From: an uncultured Clostridium sp.
GTDB taxonomy: Bacteria > Bacillota > Clostridia > Clostridiales > Clostridiaceae
Assembly: GCA_937927335.1 (NCBI GenBank)
Contig: CALBDU010000004.1
Coordinates: forward strand, 252,362-316,361
Length of the DNA: 64,000 nucleotides
Direction: 5' to 3'
Shown here one piece after another: positions 1-8,208 of this stretch. Below the pieces are notes generated by a model. That model was not told the DNA's origin. It saw only the letters and a program-made list of their open reading frames with translations, and did not search any database. Position numbers and translations under genes: made by a program. Numbering within the stretch: position 1 is the first letter of the stretch; every line of letters begins with the position of its first letter.

Positions 1-1131
1 ACTAATACCCAGATGAATGAATTTAACAGGCTTGGAGTAATTCATGCAATAAGTGTATCAGGTTTTCATATGGCAGTGGTTTACGGGGTTATGGAAAAGG
101 TTATGGGATTGCGGGCTGCTCTGCCTGCCGCTTTGCTGTATTCAATATTTACAGGGATGCAGGCAGCTACTATGAGGGCTTTTATCATGATATTTGTTTT
201 AAAGCTTTCCAGGCTTGTTTGGAAAAACTATGACAGTATATCTTCACTGGCACTGGCGGCGATGCTGCTTCTCGTTATTAAACCCTGGTATATCCTGGAT
301 ATCGGTTTTATGTTGTCCTTTCTTTCAACCCTTGGTATTATACTTTTTTATAAAAAGCTTAACAGATTTTTTTATTTACTGCCGGAAAAGCTTAATGAAA
401 CCTTAAGTATTAGCCTAAGCGCCCAGTTGTTTTCACTGCCCTTTACGGCCTTTACCCTTCAGCAGTTTAGTGCCGGCTTTCTTTTAGGGAATCTTGTTTT
501 GCTTCCATTTTACTCCATTCTTGTTTTGCTTGGGAATGCAGCACTGCTTATTAGCTTTTCAACTTTTCTATTCGGCTCTCTGTGCGGGTATATTTCAATA
601 ATTTTAAAGTCTATGGAAGGTGCAGCCTACCTGCTTTTGAAGCTAAGTCCTGAAGTGCAGTACTTCAGCTGGCTTTATGGTGCGGCGCTGCTTTTGATAT
701 ATTTAAGCTTCATTTTTTACAAGAAGGGATATAAATATACCTTATATTATCCTATATTTGTAATACTATTTTTATGTATAAACAGCTTTGCATTTTTCCC
801 ACAGGTTATATATCAAAGGCTTCAGGGCGGCAGCAGCATACTTGTCAATTATAAAGCACAGCGCGTGCTGATTTGCAGCTATGACTGCACAAAGGTAAGG
901 GATATATATAAATTAAAGGAGGAGTATGGTGTAACAAAAGTTGTTGCAAATGCTTCCGGCATAATAAATGTGGGGGACATGAAGATAAGAATTGATACAG
1001 CTGAGGGGTGTTACTTCAGTAACATTGATATAAACGTTGGCGGCAGTATTTATTCCATTAAAAATAAATATTTGGAGGAATCACCGGATTTATATGTTAT
1101 AATTTTAAATAGATTATTTCATTTCTCTTAA
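1..1131 (+). CDS. comEC: ComEC/Rec2 competence membrane protein, C-terminal part (5' end outside window)
   Basis: The frame is open from base 1, so the gene starts upstream of the window. The visible part begins in the Competence domain: the family-typical stretch GVIHAISVSGFHMAV is near the start, followed by about eight hydrophobic segments up to roughly residue 265. ComEC forms the inner-membrane channel that passes single-stranded DNA during transformation. After the last membrane segment only about 105 residues remain. They do not show the HxHxDH metallo-beta-lactamase motif found in the long ComEC forms, so this copy looks like the short type or has a degenerate end. It is followed after 12 bases by holA, a neighbour order common in Firmicutes. 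The family is clear; the lost N-terminal part cannot be judged. Confidence 0.85.
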   Translation, partial: TNTQMNEFNRLGVIHAISVSGFHMAVVYGVMEKVMGLRAALPAALLYSIFTGMQAATMRAFIMIFVLKLSRLVWKNYDSISSLALAAMLLLVIKPWYILDIGFMLSFLSTLGIILFYKKLNRFFYLLPEKLNETLSISLSAQLFSLPFTAFTLQQFSAGFLLGNLVLLPFYSILVLLGNAALLISFSTFLFGSLCGYISIILKSMEGAAYLLLKLSPEVQYFSWLYGAALLLIYLSFIFYKKGYKYTLYYPIFVILFLCINSFAFFPQVIYQRLQGGSSILVNYKAQRVLICSYDCTKVRDIYKLKEEYGVTKVVANASGIINVGDMKIRIDTAEGCYFSNIDINVGGSIYSIKNKYLEESPDLYVIILNRLFHFS

Positions 1132-1143
1132 CGGAGGGTTACG

Positions 1144-2145
1144 GTGAAGAACAAATATATATTTTATGGCATAGATGAAAGACTTATTATGGACCAGGTA
1201 AAAGCCATAATAAAAAATAATGTAGATGATAGCTTTAAGGAGCTTAACCTTATAAAATTTGACGGCAGCACATTGGATAATTTTGATGATGTAATCAATG
1301 CCTGCCAGACTTATCCCTTTATGAGCGAAAAAAAGGTGGTGCTGATCAGCAGAGCCAATTTTCTTAATGACAGTAAAGGAGAAGCTAACAGGGCGGGCTT
1401 TGAGAAGCTTTTTAAACAGCTTATGGATTACCTTGAACAGGTGCCGGACCATTGTATTTTAATTGCATATATAGTTTTAAACAATAAAAGGGATAAAACC
1501 ACCGACAGGCTTAAAAAGCTTGAAAAGAAGGCTGAGGTTTCAAAGATAGAAAAGGCCTCCGGTGCAAAGCTTGAAGCCAGGGTGCTGGAGCTATTCAAAT
1601 GTCGGGGACGGAATATAGGGAAGATTGAACTTAAAGCCTTTGTGGATAAAATGCAGGATAACAATATGGATATCATTAATAACGAGGTGGAAAAGCTATG
1701 CTGCTTCACTATGGGCAGGGACATAAAAAGGCAGGATATAGGCTTCCTTTTTACTGAAGCAAGTGATGATGATATATTCGACCTTATCAATCCATTGTCC
1801 CAGAAAAAGCCCAGGGAAGCTCTTAAGGTCCTGGATGAGCTTCTATTTAAGGGTGGAAAGGTTAATTATATCCTGAATATGATTGAGAAGCAGTTTATAT
1901 TGCTTTTAAAGGTAAAGCTATATGAAAAAAGCGGCAGGGATAAGGAATCCACTGCAAAGGAACTTAAGCTTTCACCCTTCAGGTATGACATAATTTCAAA
2001 CCAGAGCAGGAAGTTTTCAGAAAGGCAGCTCCAGAGGATCCTGGATTTATCCATGGAATCTGAAAGAAAAATGAAAACCTCACCCACAGACGACAAAACT
2101 GAGCTGGAGCTTCTTATTGTCAATATAACAGCATTAAATAAATAA
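1144..2145 (+). CDS. holA: DNA polymerase III delta subunit
   Basis: This 333-residue protein matches the delta subunit of the clamp loader, which opens the beta sliding clamp at primer-template junctions. The N terminus (IFYGIDERLIMDQVKAI) and the mid region with the LFTEASDDDIFDLINPL segment are typical of the family, and the length is normal. The start is GTG at 1144, preceded by GGAGGG at 1133-1138. It is followed by a strong bidirectional terminator shared with the convergent rpsT. Placement between comEC and rpsT is the usual Firmicute order. Confidence 0.93.
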   Translation: MKNKYIFYGIDERLIMDQVKAIIKNNVDDSFKELNLIKFDGSTLDNFDDVINACQTYPFMSEKKVVLISRANFLNDSKGEANRAGFEKLFKQLMDYLEQVPDHCILIAYIVLNNKRDKTTDRLKKLEKKAEVSKIEKASGAKLEARVLELFKCRGRNIGKIELKAFVDKMQDNNMDIINNEVEKLCCFTMGRDIKRQDIGFLFTEASDDDIFDLINPLSQKKPREALKVLDELLFKGGKVNYILNMIEKQFILLLKVKLYEKSGRDKESTAKELKLSPFRYDIISNQSRKFSERQLQRILDLSMESERKMKTSPTDDKTELELLIVNITALNK

Positions 2146-2175
2146 GGCTTTACCACAAAATGGTAAAGCCTTTTT
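2144..2175. terminator. Bidirectional terminator between holA and rpsT
   Basis: A perfect 12-bp stem, AAGGCTTTACCA at 2144-2155 with its complement at 2161-2172, has a 5-base loop and is followed by a T-run on the + strand and preceded by an A-rich tract that gives a T-run on the - strand. It lies between the convergent holA and rpsT genes and can serve both. Confidence 0.85.
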
Positions 2176-2176
2176 A

Positions 2177-2443
2177 TTATGCGTTTAACGCATTTAATTT
2201 TGCTGCTAATCTTGACTTTGTTCTTGCTGCCTTGTTCTTATGTATAACTCCTTTTGAAGCAGCCATATCCAATGATTTTGTAGCGGATACGAATGCAGCT
2301 TTGCTGTTATCGGAATTACCTTCAGCTATTGCAGTCTCAAACTTCTTTATAGTAGTCTTTAAAGCAGATTTTATAATCTTGTTCCTTAAAGTCTTAGTTT
2401 CGATTACTTTTATTCTTTTCTTTGCTGATTTAACGTTTGCCAT
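2177..2443 (-). CDS. rpsT: 30S ribosomal protein S20
   Basis: The 88-residue basic protein begins MANVKSAKKRIKVIETKTLRN and ends NALNA, typical S20, which binds 16S rRNA early in small-subunit assembly. On the - strand the start is preceded by AAGGGGGTG, a strong ribosome binding site. It is transcribed alone, divergent from gpr and convergent with holA. The holA-rpsT-gpr order is conserved in clostridia and bacilli. A + strand frame over the same bases is only an antisense shadow. Confidence 0.97.
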   Translation of the reverse strand: MANVKSAKKRIKVIETKTLRNKIIKSALKTTIKKFETAIAEGNSDNSKAAFVSATKSLDMAASKGVIHKNKAARTKSRLAAKLNALNA

Positions 2444-2606
2444 CTTTTCACCCCCTTGTATTTTTATAAGGTCTCTGCAGCTTTGGGGAAATCTGCAAGA
2501 TTTTTCTTATTAACACATGCAATTATAACATTAAATTTTGTGTACTTCAAGTAAAATATGCAAATAATATATTTTATTAATAGATTTATTTGAAAGGAGA
2601 ATATGT

Positions 2607-3578
2607 ATGATAAATGTAAGAACAGATCTGGCGGTTGAAGCAAGGGAACTGTATGAGAATGAAAACCCGGATACCCCGGGAGTGGAAAGCTATACTGAAG
2701 ACAAGGAGGGTATAAAGGTAAGCTGTGTAAGGATAAAGGATGAGGAAGGGGAAAGAAAAATGGGCAAGGTAAGAGGTGACTATATCACCATTGAAATGCC
2801 TGAATTTACTCATTATGACGGCGATACCATGGATTCAGTCAGCAAGGTTTTGGGTGAAACATTATCGAAAATGATTAATATAAACAAGAGTATGACCGCT
2901 TTGGTGGTGGGACTTGGCAATTGGAACATAACTCCGGATGCACTGGGGCCAAAGGTGGTTTCAAAGCTCCTTATTACCAGGCACCTTAAACAGCTTATCC
3001 CTGATGAAATCGATGAAGGAATAAGACCGGTTTGTGCAGTAGCCCCAGGGGTTCTTGGACTAACTGGTATAGAGACCTCTGAAATTGTAAGAGGAGTAGT
3101 GGATAGGGTAAAGCCCGATATAGTTATATGCATAGATGCCCTTGCATCAAGAAGAATGGAAAGAGTAAATACCACAATTCAGATAGGCAACACAGGAATA
3201 GCTCCCGGATCAGGTGTTCAAAACAGCAGAATGGAACTCAGCCGCAAAACTTTGGGCATTCCCGTTATTGCCATAGGAGTGCCTACGGTGGTGGATGCAG
3301 CTACAATGGCAAATGACACAATAGACCTTGTCATAGATGAGCTAATTGAGAATTCTGATAAAACAAAGGGCTTATATTCCATGCTCAAATCCATAGACAG
3401 AGATGAAAAGGAAAAGATGATCCATGAAATATTAAATCCCTATGTGGGGAGCCTTATGGTAACACCAAAAGAGGTGGACCTGGTTATGGATTCACTGTCA
3501 AAGGTTATTGCTAACGGCATAAATATTTCTCTTCAGCCAGCACTGGGCCTTGAGGATATCAACAGATACATGAGTTAG
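2607..3578 (+). CDS. gpr: Germination protease GPR
   Basis: The 323-residue protein is the endoprotease (peptidase family A25) that degrades small acid-soluble spore proteins on germination. The N terminus carries the expected RTDLAVEARELY followed by the acidic propeptide region. The conserved core is seen in VVGLGNWNITPDALGP, in the GLTGIETSEIVRGVV stretch and in the IDALASR motif. The start is ATG at 2607 behind GAAAGGAGA; an ATG four bases earlier is out of frame. The length is slightly short of Bacillus GPR (about 370) but normal for clostridia. It shows that the organism makes endospores; spoIIP follows. Confidence 0.95.
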   Translation: MINVRTDLAVEARELYENENPDTPGVESYTEDKEGIKVSCVRIKDEEGERKMGKVRGDYITIEMPEFTHYDGDTMDSVSKVLGETLSKMININKSMTALVVGLGNWNITPDALGPKVVSKLLITRHLKQLIPDEIDEGIRPVCAVAPGVLGLTGIETSEIVRGVVDRVKPDIVICIDALASRRMERVNTTIQIGNTGIAPGSGVQNSRMELSRKTLGIPVIAIGVPTVVDAATMANDTIDLVIDELIENSDKTKGLYSMLKSIDRDEKEKMIHEILNPYVGSLMVTPKEVDLVMDSLSKVIANGINISLQPALGLEDINRYMS

Positions 3579-3617
3579 CCTGGGGACAACTGGGGGTCTG
3601 ACCCCATTCCAGATTAT

Positions 3618-3648
3618 GGCATAATATGCCCCTTTTGATGCATATAAT
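3618..3648 (+). promoter_or_regulatory. Candidate sigma-E promoter for spoIIP
   Basis: The sequence GGCATAAT (3618-3625), 15 bases, then CATATAAT (3641-3648) fits the sigma-E consensus (GKMATATT, 13-15 bases, CATACANT) with few mismatches. It sits 31 bases upstream of spoIIP, a mother-cell gene known to be sigma-E dependent in Bacillus subtilis. The assignment is by consensus only. Confidence 0.5.
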
Positions 3649-3679
3649 GTAATAATATTTTTACATCAAGGGGGATAAA

Positions 3680-4687
3680 ATGAGTAAGAAAAAACAGGTT
3701 GTTTTAATTTTGATTGCTATGCTGCTGATGCTTCCCTGTGTTGTTAAAGCGGGAAGCACTGACAGCAGCAGAAATCTTTTTTATGTTGAAGTGCTGAATT
3801 ACTGTTTTCCTATGGCTAAGGTGACTTCCTTTAATGAAGAGGATATGGCAGAAAACAGCTTCTCTATTACTGAAAAGCTGCTGGAGATAACAGGCACAGA
3901 TATAAACAACCCCTTGTCTCTTATTGGCAAGGAGGTGTCCTGTCTGGCTGCGGTGAATACTAAGAATTATGAAGGTTATGATGTACAGTATTTCACCCTT
4001 AACGATGGTCAGATATCAAAGGAGGGAGATACCAATACTGCTGAAATAAATAATGTCAATGTGGTGGACCCTAACCTGAAGCAGAAGCTGAATACACAAA
4101 AGCCTGCGGTTTTGATATATCACACCCACACCACCGAGAGCTATATGCCGGGAGCTGCCACCAATTTTGACGACACTCAGAATGTGGTAGCAGTTGGAGA
4201 TGAACTTGTTAAGGAGCTTCAAAACAATTATGGCATATCTGCAATAAATGACAGGACGGTACATAATGCCACAGCATATACTCAGAGCTACTCCAGGTCT
4301 GCAGTAACTCTGGACAGCTACCTTAAAAAGTATGGAGATTTCAAACTGGTTATCGACCTTCACAGAGACTCTGTTTCCAACAAGAATTCAGTAACCATGA
4401 AAATCAACGGGGAAAGTGTTGCTAAAATAATGCTGGTTATGTCCAGAAAAAACCCTCATTTTAACACTAATATGGCTATGGCAAACAAGCTTATACAAAA
4501 TTCTGACAAACTCTTTCCAGGCTTTTGCAAGGGGGTTTGCTACTATAACTATGGTACAAGATACTTTAACCAGGATAAAAGCAATAACGCAGTGCTGATT
4601 GAAGTGGGAGCAGATATCAACACTACCGCAGAAGCAAAGGCATCATCAAAATACCTGGCAAGAATTATTGCTGAAAGTCTAAAATAG
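3680..4687 (+). CDS. spoIIP: Stage II sporulation protein P
   Basis: SpoIIP is a peptidoglycan amidase and endopeptidase that works with SpoIID and SpoIIM in septal wall thinning and engulfment. The 335-residue product begins with a hydrophobic signal or anchor segment (residues 6-24). The catalytic region contains HTHTTESY near residue 148, DLHRDS near 225 and VLIEVGAD near 305, the zinc-ligand and active-site motifs of the amidase_3-like SpoIIP family. The RBS is AAGGGGG before ATG 3680. The gpr-spoIIP pair is conserved across endospore formers. A terminator follows the stop. Confidence 0.95.
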   Translation: MSKKKQVVLILIAMLLMLPCVVKAGSTDSSRNLFYVEVLNYCFPMAKVTSFNEEDMAENSFSITEKLLEITGTDINNPLSLIGKEVSCLAAVNTKNYEGYDVQYFTLNDGQISKEGDTNTAEINNVNVVDPNLKQKLNTQKPAVLIYHTHTTESYMPGAATNFDDTQNVVAVGDELVKELQNNYGISAINDRTVHNATAYTQSYSRSAVTLDSYLKKYGDFKLVIDLHRDSVSNKNSVTMKINGESVAKIMLVMSRKNPHFNTNMAMANKLIQNSDKLFPGFCKGVCYYNYGTRYFNQDKSNNAVLIEVGADINTTAEAKASSKYLARIIAESLK

Positions 4688-4713
4688 TGAATAAAAGTTA
4701 TAAAAAGGTACAT

Positions 4714-4750
4714 CCTTACTAATAATAAATTTAGTAGGGAGTATTTTTTT
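4714..4750 (+). terminator. Terminator after spoIIP, abutting the next start codon
   Basis: The stem CCTTACTAA (4714-4722) pairs with TTAGTAGGG (4731-4739) and is followed by seven Ts (4744-4750). The T-run ends directly at the ATG of the next small gene, and the only purine-rich ribosome binding site for that gene (AGGGAG, 4736-4741) lies in the 3' arm of this stem. Confidence 0.7.
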
Positions 4751-5026
4751 ATGCGAAGGAAATTGTATTGCCTTATTTTGATTATATGTTTTTTTATATT
4801 ATCCATAGGAGTTTTGACTGTAACCAGCACTTTGCCTAAAGCAATCAAGGAAAATTCCAGCTATAAAATAAGTTTTAGCCTGTATCCCTTTAATTTTGAG
4901 TTTAAAAATGATAAATACGTTATATCAGCGGGCAGGGATACCATTAATGCAGCTATAAACGGTGTGAACACTGTTAAAAGCAATATAACCGACTTAATAG
5001 AGCAGTTTAGAAGCCCCGTGAAATAA
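4751..5026 (+). CDS. Small membrane-anchored protein of unknown function
   Basis: The 91-residue protein has one N-terminal hydrophobic segment (about residues 6-27) that could be a signal peptide or anchor, then a polar domain of about 60 residues without cysteines or a recognisable motif. I do not recognise the family. It lies between spoIIP and lepA on the same strand. Its start directly follows a T-run, and its ribosome binding site overlaps the spoIIP terminator stem, so translation from read-through transcripts could be restricted. The coherent signal-like N terminus supports a real gene. Confidence 0.6.
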   Translation: MRRKLYCLILIICFFILSIGVLTVTSTLPKAIKENSSYKISFSLYPFNFEFKNDKYVISAGRDTINAAINGVNTVKSNITDLIEQFRSPVK

Positions 5027-5108
5027 AATTTATATTTACTTTTATCAAATTTATTGATATGTTATAATTTACTATGATTGTTTAAGTTTAATTGGGGGTT
5101 AATGAAGA

Positions 5109-6917
5109 ATGCAAAGTGAAAGACAAAAACATATTAGAAATTTTTCTATTATTGCACATATAGATCATGGCAAATCCACGCTGGCAGACAGGCTTTTGGA
5201 GATGACAGGCACCCTTACCAAAAGGGAAATGGAGGAGCAGGTGCTGGATAATATGGAGCTGGAAAGGGAAAGAGGCATTACAATAAAGTCCCAGGCAGCC
5301 CGTCTTATCTATAAAAGGAACACTGGTGAGGAATACATATTGAACCTTATTGATACTCCAGGGCATGTGGATTTTAACTATGAGGTATCAAGAAGTCTTG
5401 CTGCCTGCGAAGGAGCTGTGCTTGTGGTGGATGCCACTCAGGGAATTCAGGCTCAAACCTTGGCCAACTGCTATCTGGCGCTGGACAACAATCTTGAAAT
5501 AGTGCCGGTTATAAACAAAATAGACCTGGCTAGTGCCAGGCCGGATGAGGTTAAAAAGGAAATAGAGGATATTATCGGAATAGACGCTTCGGATGCTCCT
5601 TTGGTTTCAGCTAAAACAGGCTTAAACATGGAGGCAGTGCTTGAGGCGGTAATAGAGCATGTACCAGCTCCAAATGGAGATGAAGAAGCTCCCTTGAAGG
5701 CCCTTATTTTTGATTCCTGCTATGACAGCTACAAGGGAGTAGTAAGCTACATTAGAGTTATGGAGGGCAGTATTAAACAGGGCTCCAGCATTAAATTCAT
5801 GGCAACGGGAAAGGTTTATGAAGTGACAGAGGTTGGAGTTTTTGTTCCGCAGTATCTTCCAGTGGAGGAACTTAAGGCTGGAGATGTGGGGTACTTTACT
5901 GCATCTGTAAAAATAGTTAGGGATGCAAGGGTTGGTGATACCATTACAGATTCCAAGCATCCAACAACAACAGCTCTTCCAGGTTATAGACCGGCCATAT
6001 CCATGGTGTACAGCGGAATTTACCCAGTGGATGGTGCAAAATACGGGGAACTTAAGGATTCTTTGGAAAAGCTTCAGGTAAATGATGCATCCCTTTCCTT
6101 TGAGCCGGAAACATCCATAGCCTTAGGCTTTGGCTTCAGATGCGGCTTTCTTGGGTTGCTTCACATGGAGATAATTCAAGAGAGGCTGGAGAGGGAATTT
6201 AATCTTGATATCATAACAACCGCACCATCGGTTATTTATAAGATTACCACAATGGACGGCAATGTGATAGAACTTACAAACCCTACAAATATGCCTCAGC
6301 CTACAGAAATAAAATATATGGAGGAACCTATAGTGAAGGCTTCCATAATAACTCCTTCGGAATATGTAGGAGCGGTAATGGATCTTTCACAAAACAGAAG
6401 AGGTACCTTTAAGGATATGCAGTATCTTGAGGAAACCAGGGCTGTACTTAATTATGATATACCATTAAATGAGATAATATATGATTTCTTCGATGTGCTG
6501 AAGTCAAGAACCAAGGGCTATGCATCCCTGGACTACGAGCTCCATGGATATAAACAGGCTAAGCTGGTTAAGCTTGATACCTTGCTTAACGGAGAAATTG
6601 TGGATGCCCTGTCCATGATTGTACCAGAGGAAAGGGCATATGAAAGAGGAAGAAACATTGCTGTGAAGCTTAAGGAAATAATCCCAAGACAGCTTTTTGA
6701 GATTCCAATTCAGGCTGCAGTTGGAGGCAAGGTAATTGCCAGGGAAACTGTTAAGGCTATGAGAAAAGACGTTTTGGCAAAATGCTACGGTGGTGACATA
6801 ACAAGAAAGAAAAAGCTTTTGGAGAAGCAAAAAGAAGGAAAGAAGAGGATGAGACAGGTTGGAAGCGTGGAGGTTCCACAGGAAGCTTTCATGGCTGTGC
6901 TCAAAACTGAGGATTAA
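5109..6917 (+). CDS. lepA: Elongation factor 4 (LepA), ribosomal GTPase
   Basis: LepA is a membrane- and ribosome-associated translational GTPase. The 602-residue length is exact for the family. The G motifs are visible: AHIDHGKSTL (G1), the switch region with ERERGITIK, DTPGHVDF (G3) and NKIDL (G4). The C-terminal domain contains the LepA-specific GFRCGFLGLLHMEI and PSVIYK stretches. A TATAAT at 5063-5068 upstream may be its -10 box. hemW begins one base after its stop, so the two are almost certainly cotranscribed, as in many bacteria. Confidence 0.97.
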   Translation: MQSERQKHIRNFSIIAHIDHGKSTLADRLLEMTGTLTKREMEEQVLDNMELERERGITIKSQAARLIYKRNTGEEYILNLIDTPGHVDFNYEVSRSLAACEGAVLVVDATQGIQAQTLANCYLALDNNLEIVPVINKIDLASARPDEVKKEIEDIIGIDASDAPLVSAKTGLNMEAVLEAVIEHVPAPNGDEEAPLKALIFDSCYDSYKGVVSYIRVMEGSIKQGSSIKFMATGKVYEVTEVGVFVPQYLPVEELKAGDVGYFTASVKIVRDARVGDTITDSKHPTTTALPGYRPAISMVYSGIYPVDGAKYGELKDSLEKLQVNDASLSFEPETSIALGFGFRCGFLGLLHMEIIQERLEREFNLDIITTAPSVIYKITTMDGNVIELTNPTNMPQPTEIKYMEEPIVKASIITPSEYVGAVMDLSQNRRGTFKDMQYLEETRAVLNYDIPLNEIIYDFFDVLKSRTKGYASLDYELHGYKQAKLVKLDTLLNGEIVDALSMIVPEERAYERGRNIAVKLKEIIPRQLFEIPIQAAVGGKVIARETVKAMRKDVLAKCYGGDITRKKKLLEKQKEGKKRMRQVGSVEVPQEAFMAVLKTED

Positions 6918-6918
6918 T

Positions 6919-8019
6919 ATGGAAAGAGGTTTGTATATACACATACCCTTTTGCAAGAGCAAATGTCTTTACTGTGATTTCTGCTCCTACAGCGGCAGTG
7001 AAAATTTAATGATGGACTATTCCAGAAGCCTTGCTGAAGAAATAAGCAATATAGGTGAATGCAGAATAAAGACTATATTTATAGGTGGGGGTACTCCCAC
7101 CTATTTATCTTTGGAGGCCTGGGAGCCTGTAGCAAAAAGCATTTCCAGGATAAATAAGGCGGAAAATCTGGAATTTACCATTGAAGGGAATCCGGGTACA
7201 TTTACTAGGCAGAAGCTGGAGTATTTCAGGAGTATGGGAATAAACAGGCTCAGCATTGGGCTTCAGGCAGCCCAGAACAGGCTTCTAAAAGCCTTAGGCA
7301 GGATACACAGCATTGAGGAGTTTGTTGAAGGCTATAACATGGCAAGAAGCTTAGGCTTTGACAATATAAATATAGACATTATGTTCGCCTTGCCCGACCA
7401 GACTCTCAAGGATTGGCAGGAAACACTGGAATTTGTTACCGGCCTGCAGCCTGAGCATATCTCCGCATACAGCCTTATAATAGAAGAGGGTACTGAATTT
7501 TATAAAAAATATAATGAAGGAAAGCTGGAGCTTCCCGATGAGGATTTGGAGAGGCAGATGTACAGCTTAGCCCTGGAGCAGCTTAAGGAAAAAGGCTATA
7601 ATCATTATGAAATATCCAATTTTGCAAAGCCAGGGAAAGAATGCAGGCATAATCTCATATACTGGGATCTTGATGAATATATAGGCTGCGGAGCCGGAGC
7701 CCATTCATATAAGGATGGGAAAAGGTACAGTAACTCAAGTTCCATAGAAGGATACATAAGTAAAAATCAGCGTGAAATTCATATTAATACCTTGAAGGAT
7801 GATATGGAGGAATTCATGTTTATGGGTCTTAGAAAAATTCAGGGTATTTCCATAAAAAAATTTAATAAAAAGTTCAAAACAGACATATTTAAGGTTTATG
7901 GTGATGTAATAGCCAGGCACAGTCAGAATGGCCTGTTGATCCTGAAGGATGATATGCTGAGGCTTTCAAGCCGCGGTATAGAGGTTTCCAATTTTGTCAT
8001 GTGTGATTTCATATTATAA
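6919..8019 (+). CDS. hemW: Heme chaperone HemW-type radical SAM protein
   Basis: The 366-residue product has the radical SAM cluster motif CKSKCLYCDFC near residue 14, then GGGTPTYL and the ENPGT-like EGNPGTFT, all typical of the HemW/HemN-like group. HemW binds heme and hands it to target proteins; older annotations call it coproporphyrinogen III oxidase. The start was set at ATG 6919, one base past the lepA stop, because it gives the usual MERGLYIHIPFC N terminus. The reading frame is open further upstream inside lepA. The C-terminal HemW domain is present (FMFMGLRKIQGIS). The hemW-hrcA order is common in Firmicutes. Confidence 0.92.
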   Translation: MERGLYIHIPFCKSKCLYCDFCSYSGSENLMMDYSRSLAEEISNIGECRIKTIFIGGGTPTYLSLEAWEPVAKSISRINKAENLEFTIEGNPGTFTRQKLEYFRSMGINRLSIGLQAAQNRLLKALGRIHSIEEFVEGYNMARSLGFDNINIDIMFALPDQTLKDWQETLEFVTGLQPEHISAYSLIIEEGTEFYKKYNEGKLELPDEDLERQMYSLALEQLKEKGYNHYEISNFAKPGKECRHNLIYWDLDEYIGCGAGAHSYKDGKRYSNSSSIEGYISKNQREIHINTLKDDMEEFMFMGLRKIQGISIKKFNKKFKTDIFKVYGDVIARHSQNGLLILKDDMLRLSSRGIEVSNFVMCDFIL

Positions 8020-8119
8020 AAATTGAAGAGAATAAAAACAATATAATGAAATATTGATGTAATGTCTGATAATCGAAAATTTTAACGAATAGCACTATAA
8101 TATGGTGATTTATACATAG

Positions 8120-8148
8120 TTGACAAATAAAAACAAGAGTGATATTTT
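8120..8148 (+). promoter_or_regulatory. Sigma-A promoter of the hrcA operon
   Basis: TTGACA at 8120-8125, a 17-base spacer, then TATTTT at 8143-8148. The CIRCE operator lies immediately downstream at 8162-8188, the normal arrangement for HrcA-controlled heat-shock operons. Confidence 0.8.
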
Positions 8149-8161
8149 TTAATCATAGTGA

Positions 8162-8188
8162 TTAGCACTCAGCAAGGTTGAGTGCTAA
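8162..8188. promoter_or_regulatory. CIRCE operator (HrcA binding site)
   Basis: A perfect TTAGCACTC (8162-8170), 9-base spacer, GAGTGCTAA (8180-8188) matches the CIRCE consensus exactly. HrcA binds it to repress the hrcA-grpE-dnaK-dnaJ operon at normal temperature. It overlaps the likely transcription start region and precedes the hrcA ribosome binding site. Confidence 0.97.
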
Positions 8189-8208
8189 TAAAAAGAGGTG
8201 AGAGGGAA

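Noticed and set aside
2160..2513. Long + strand frame opposite rpsT
   Set aside because: It is the antisense shadow of the ribosomal protein S20 gene and starts in the terminator.
3585..3612. GGGGTCTGACCCC palindrome after gpr as a terminator
   Set aside because: A stem can form but there is no T-run, so it is left as a possible weak hairpin only.
8182..8208. Upstream GTG extension of hrcA
   Set aside because: The codon lies inside the CIRCE operator and the real ribosome binding site is downstream of it.
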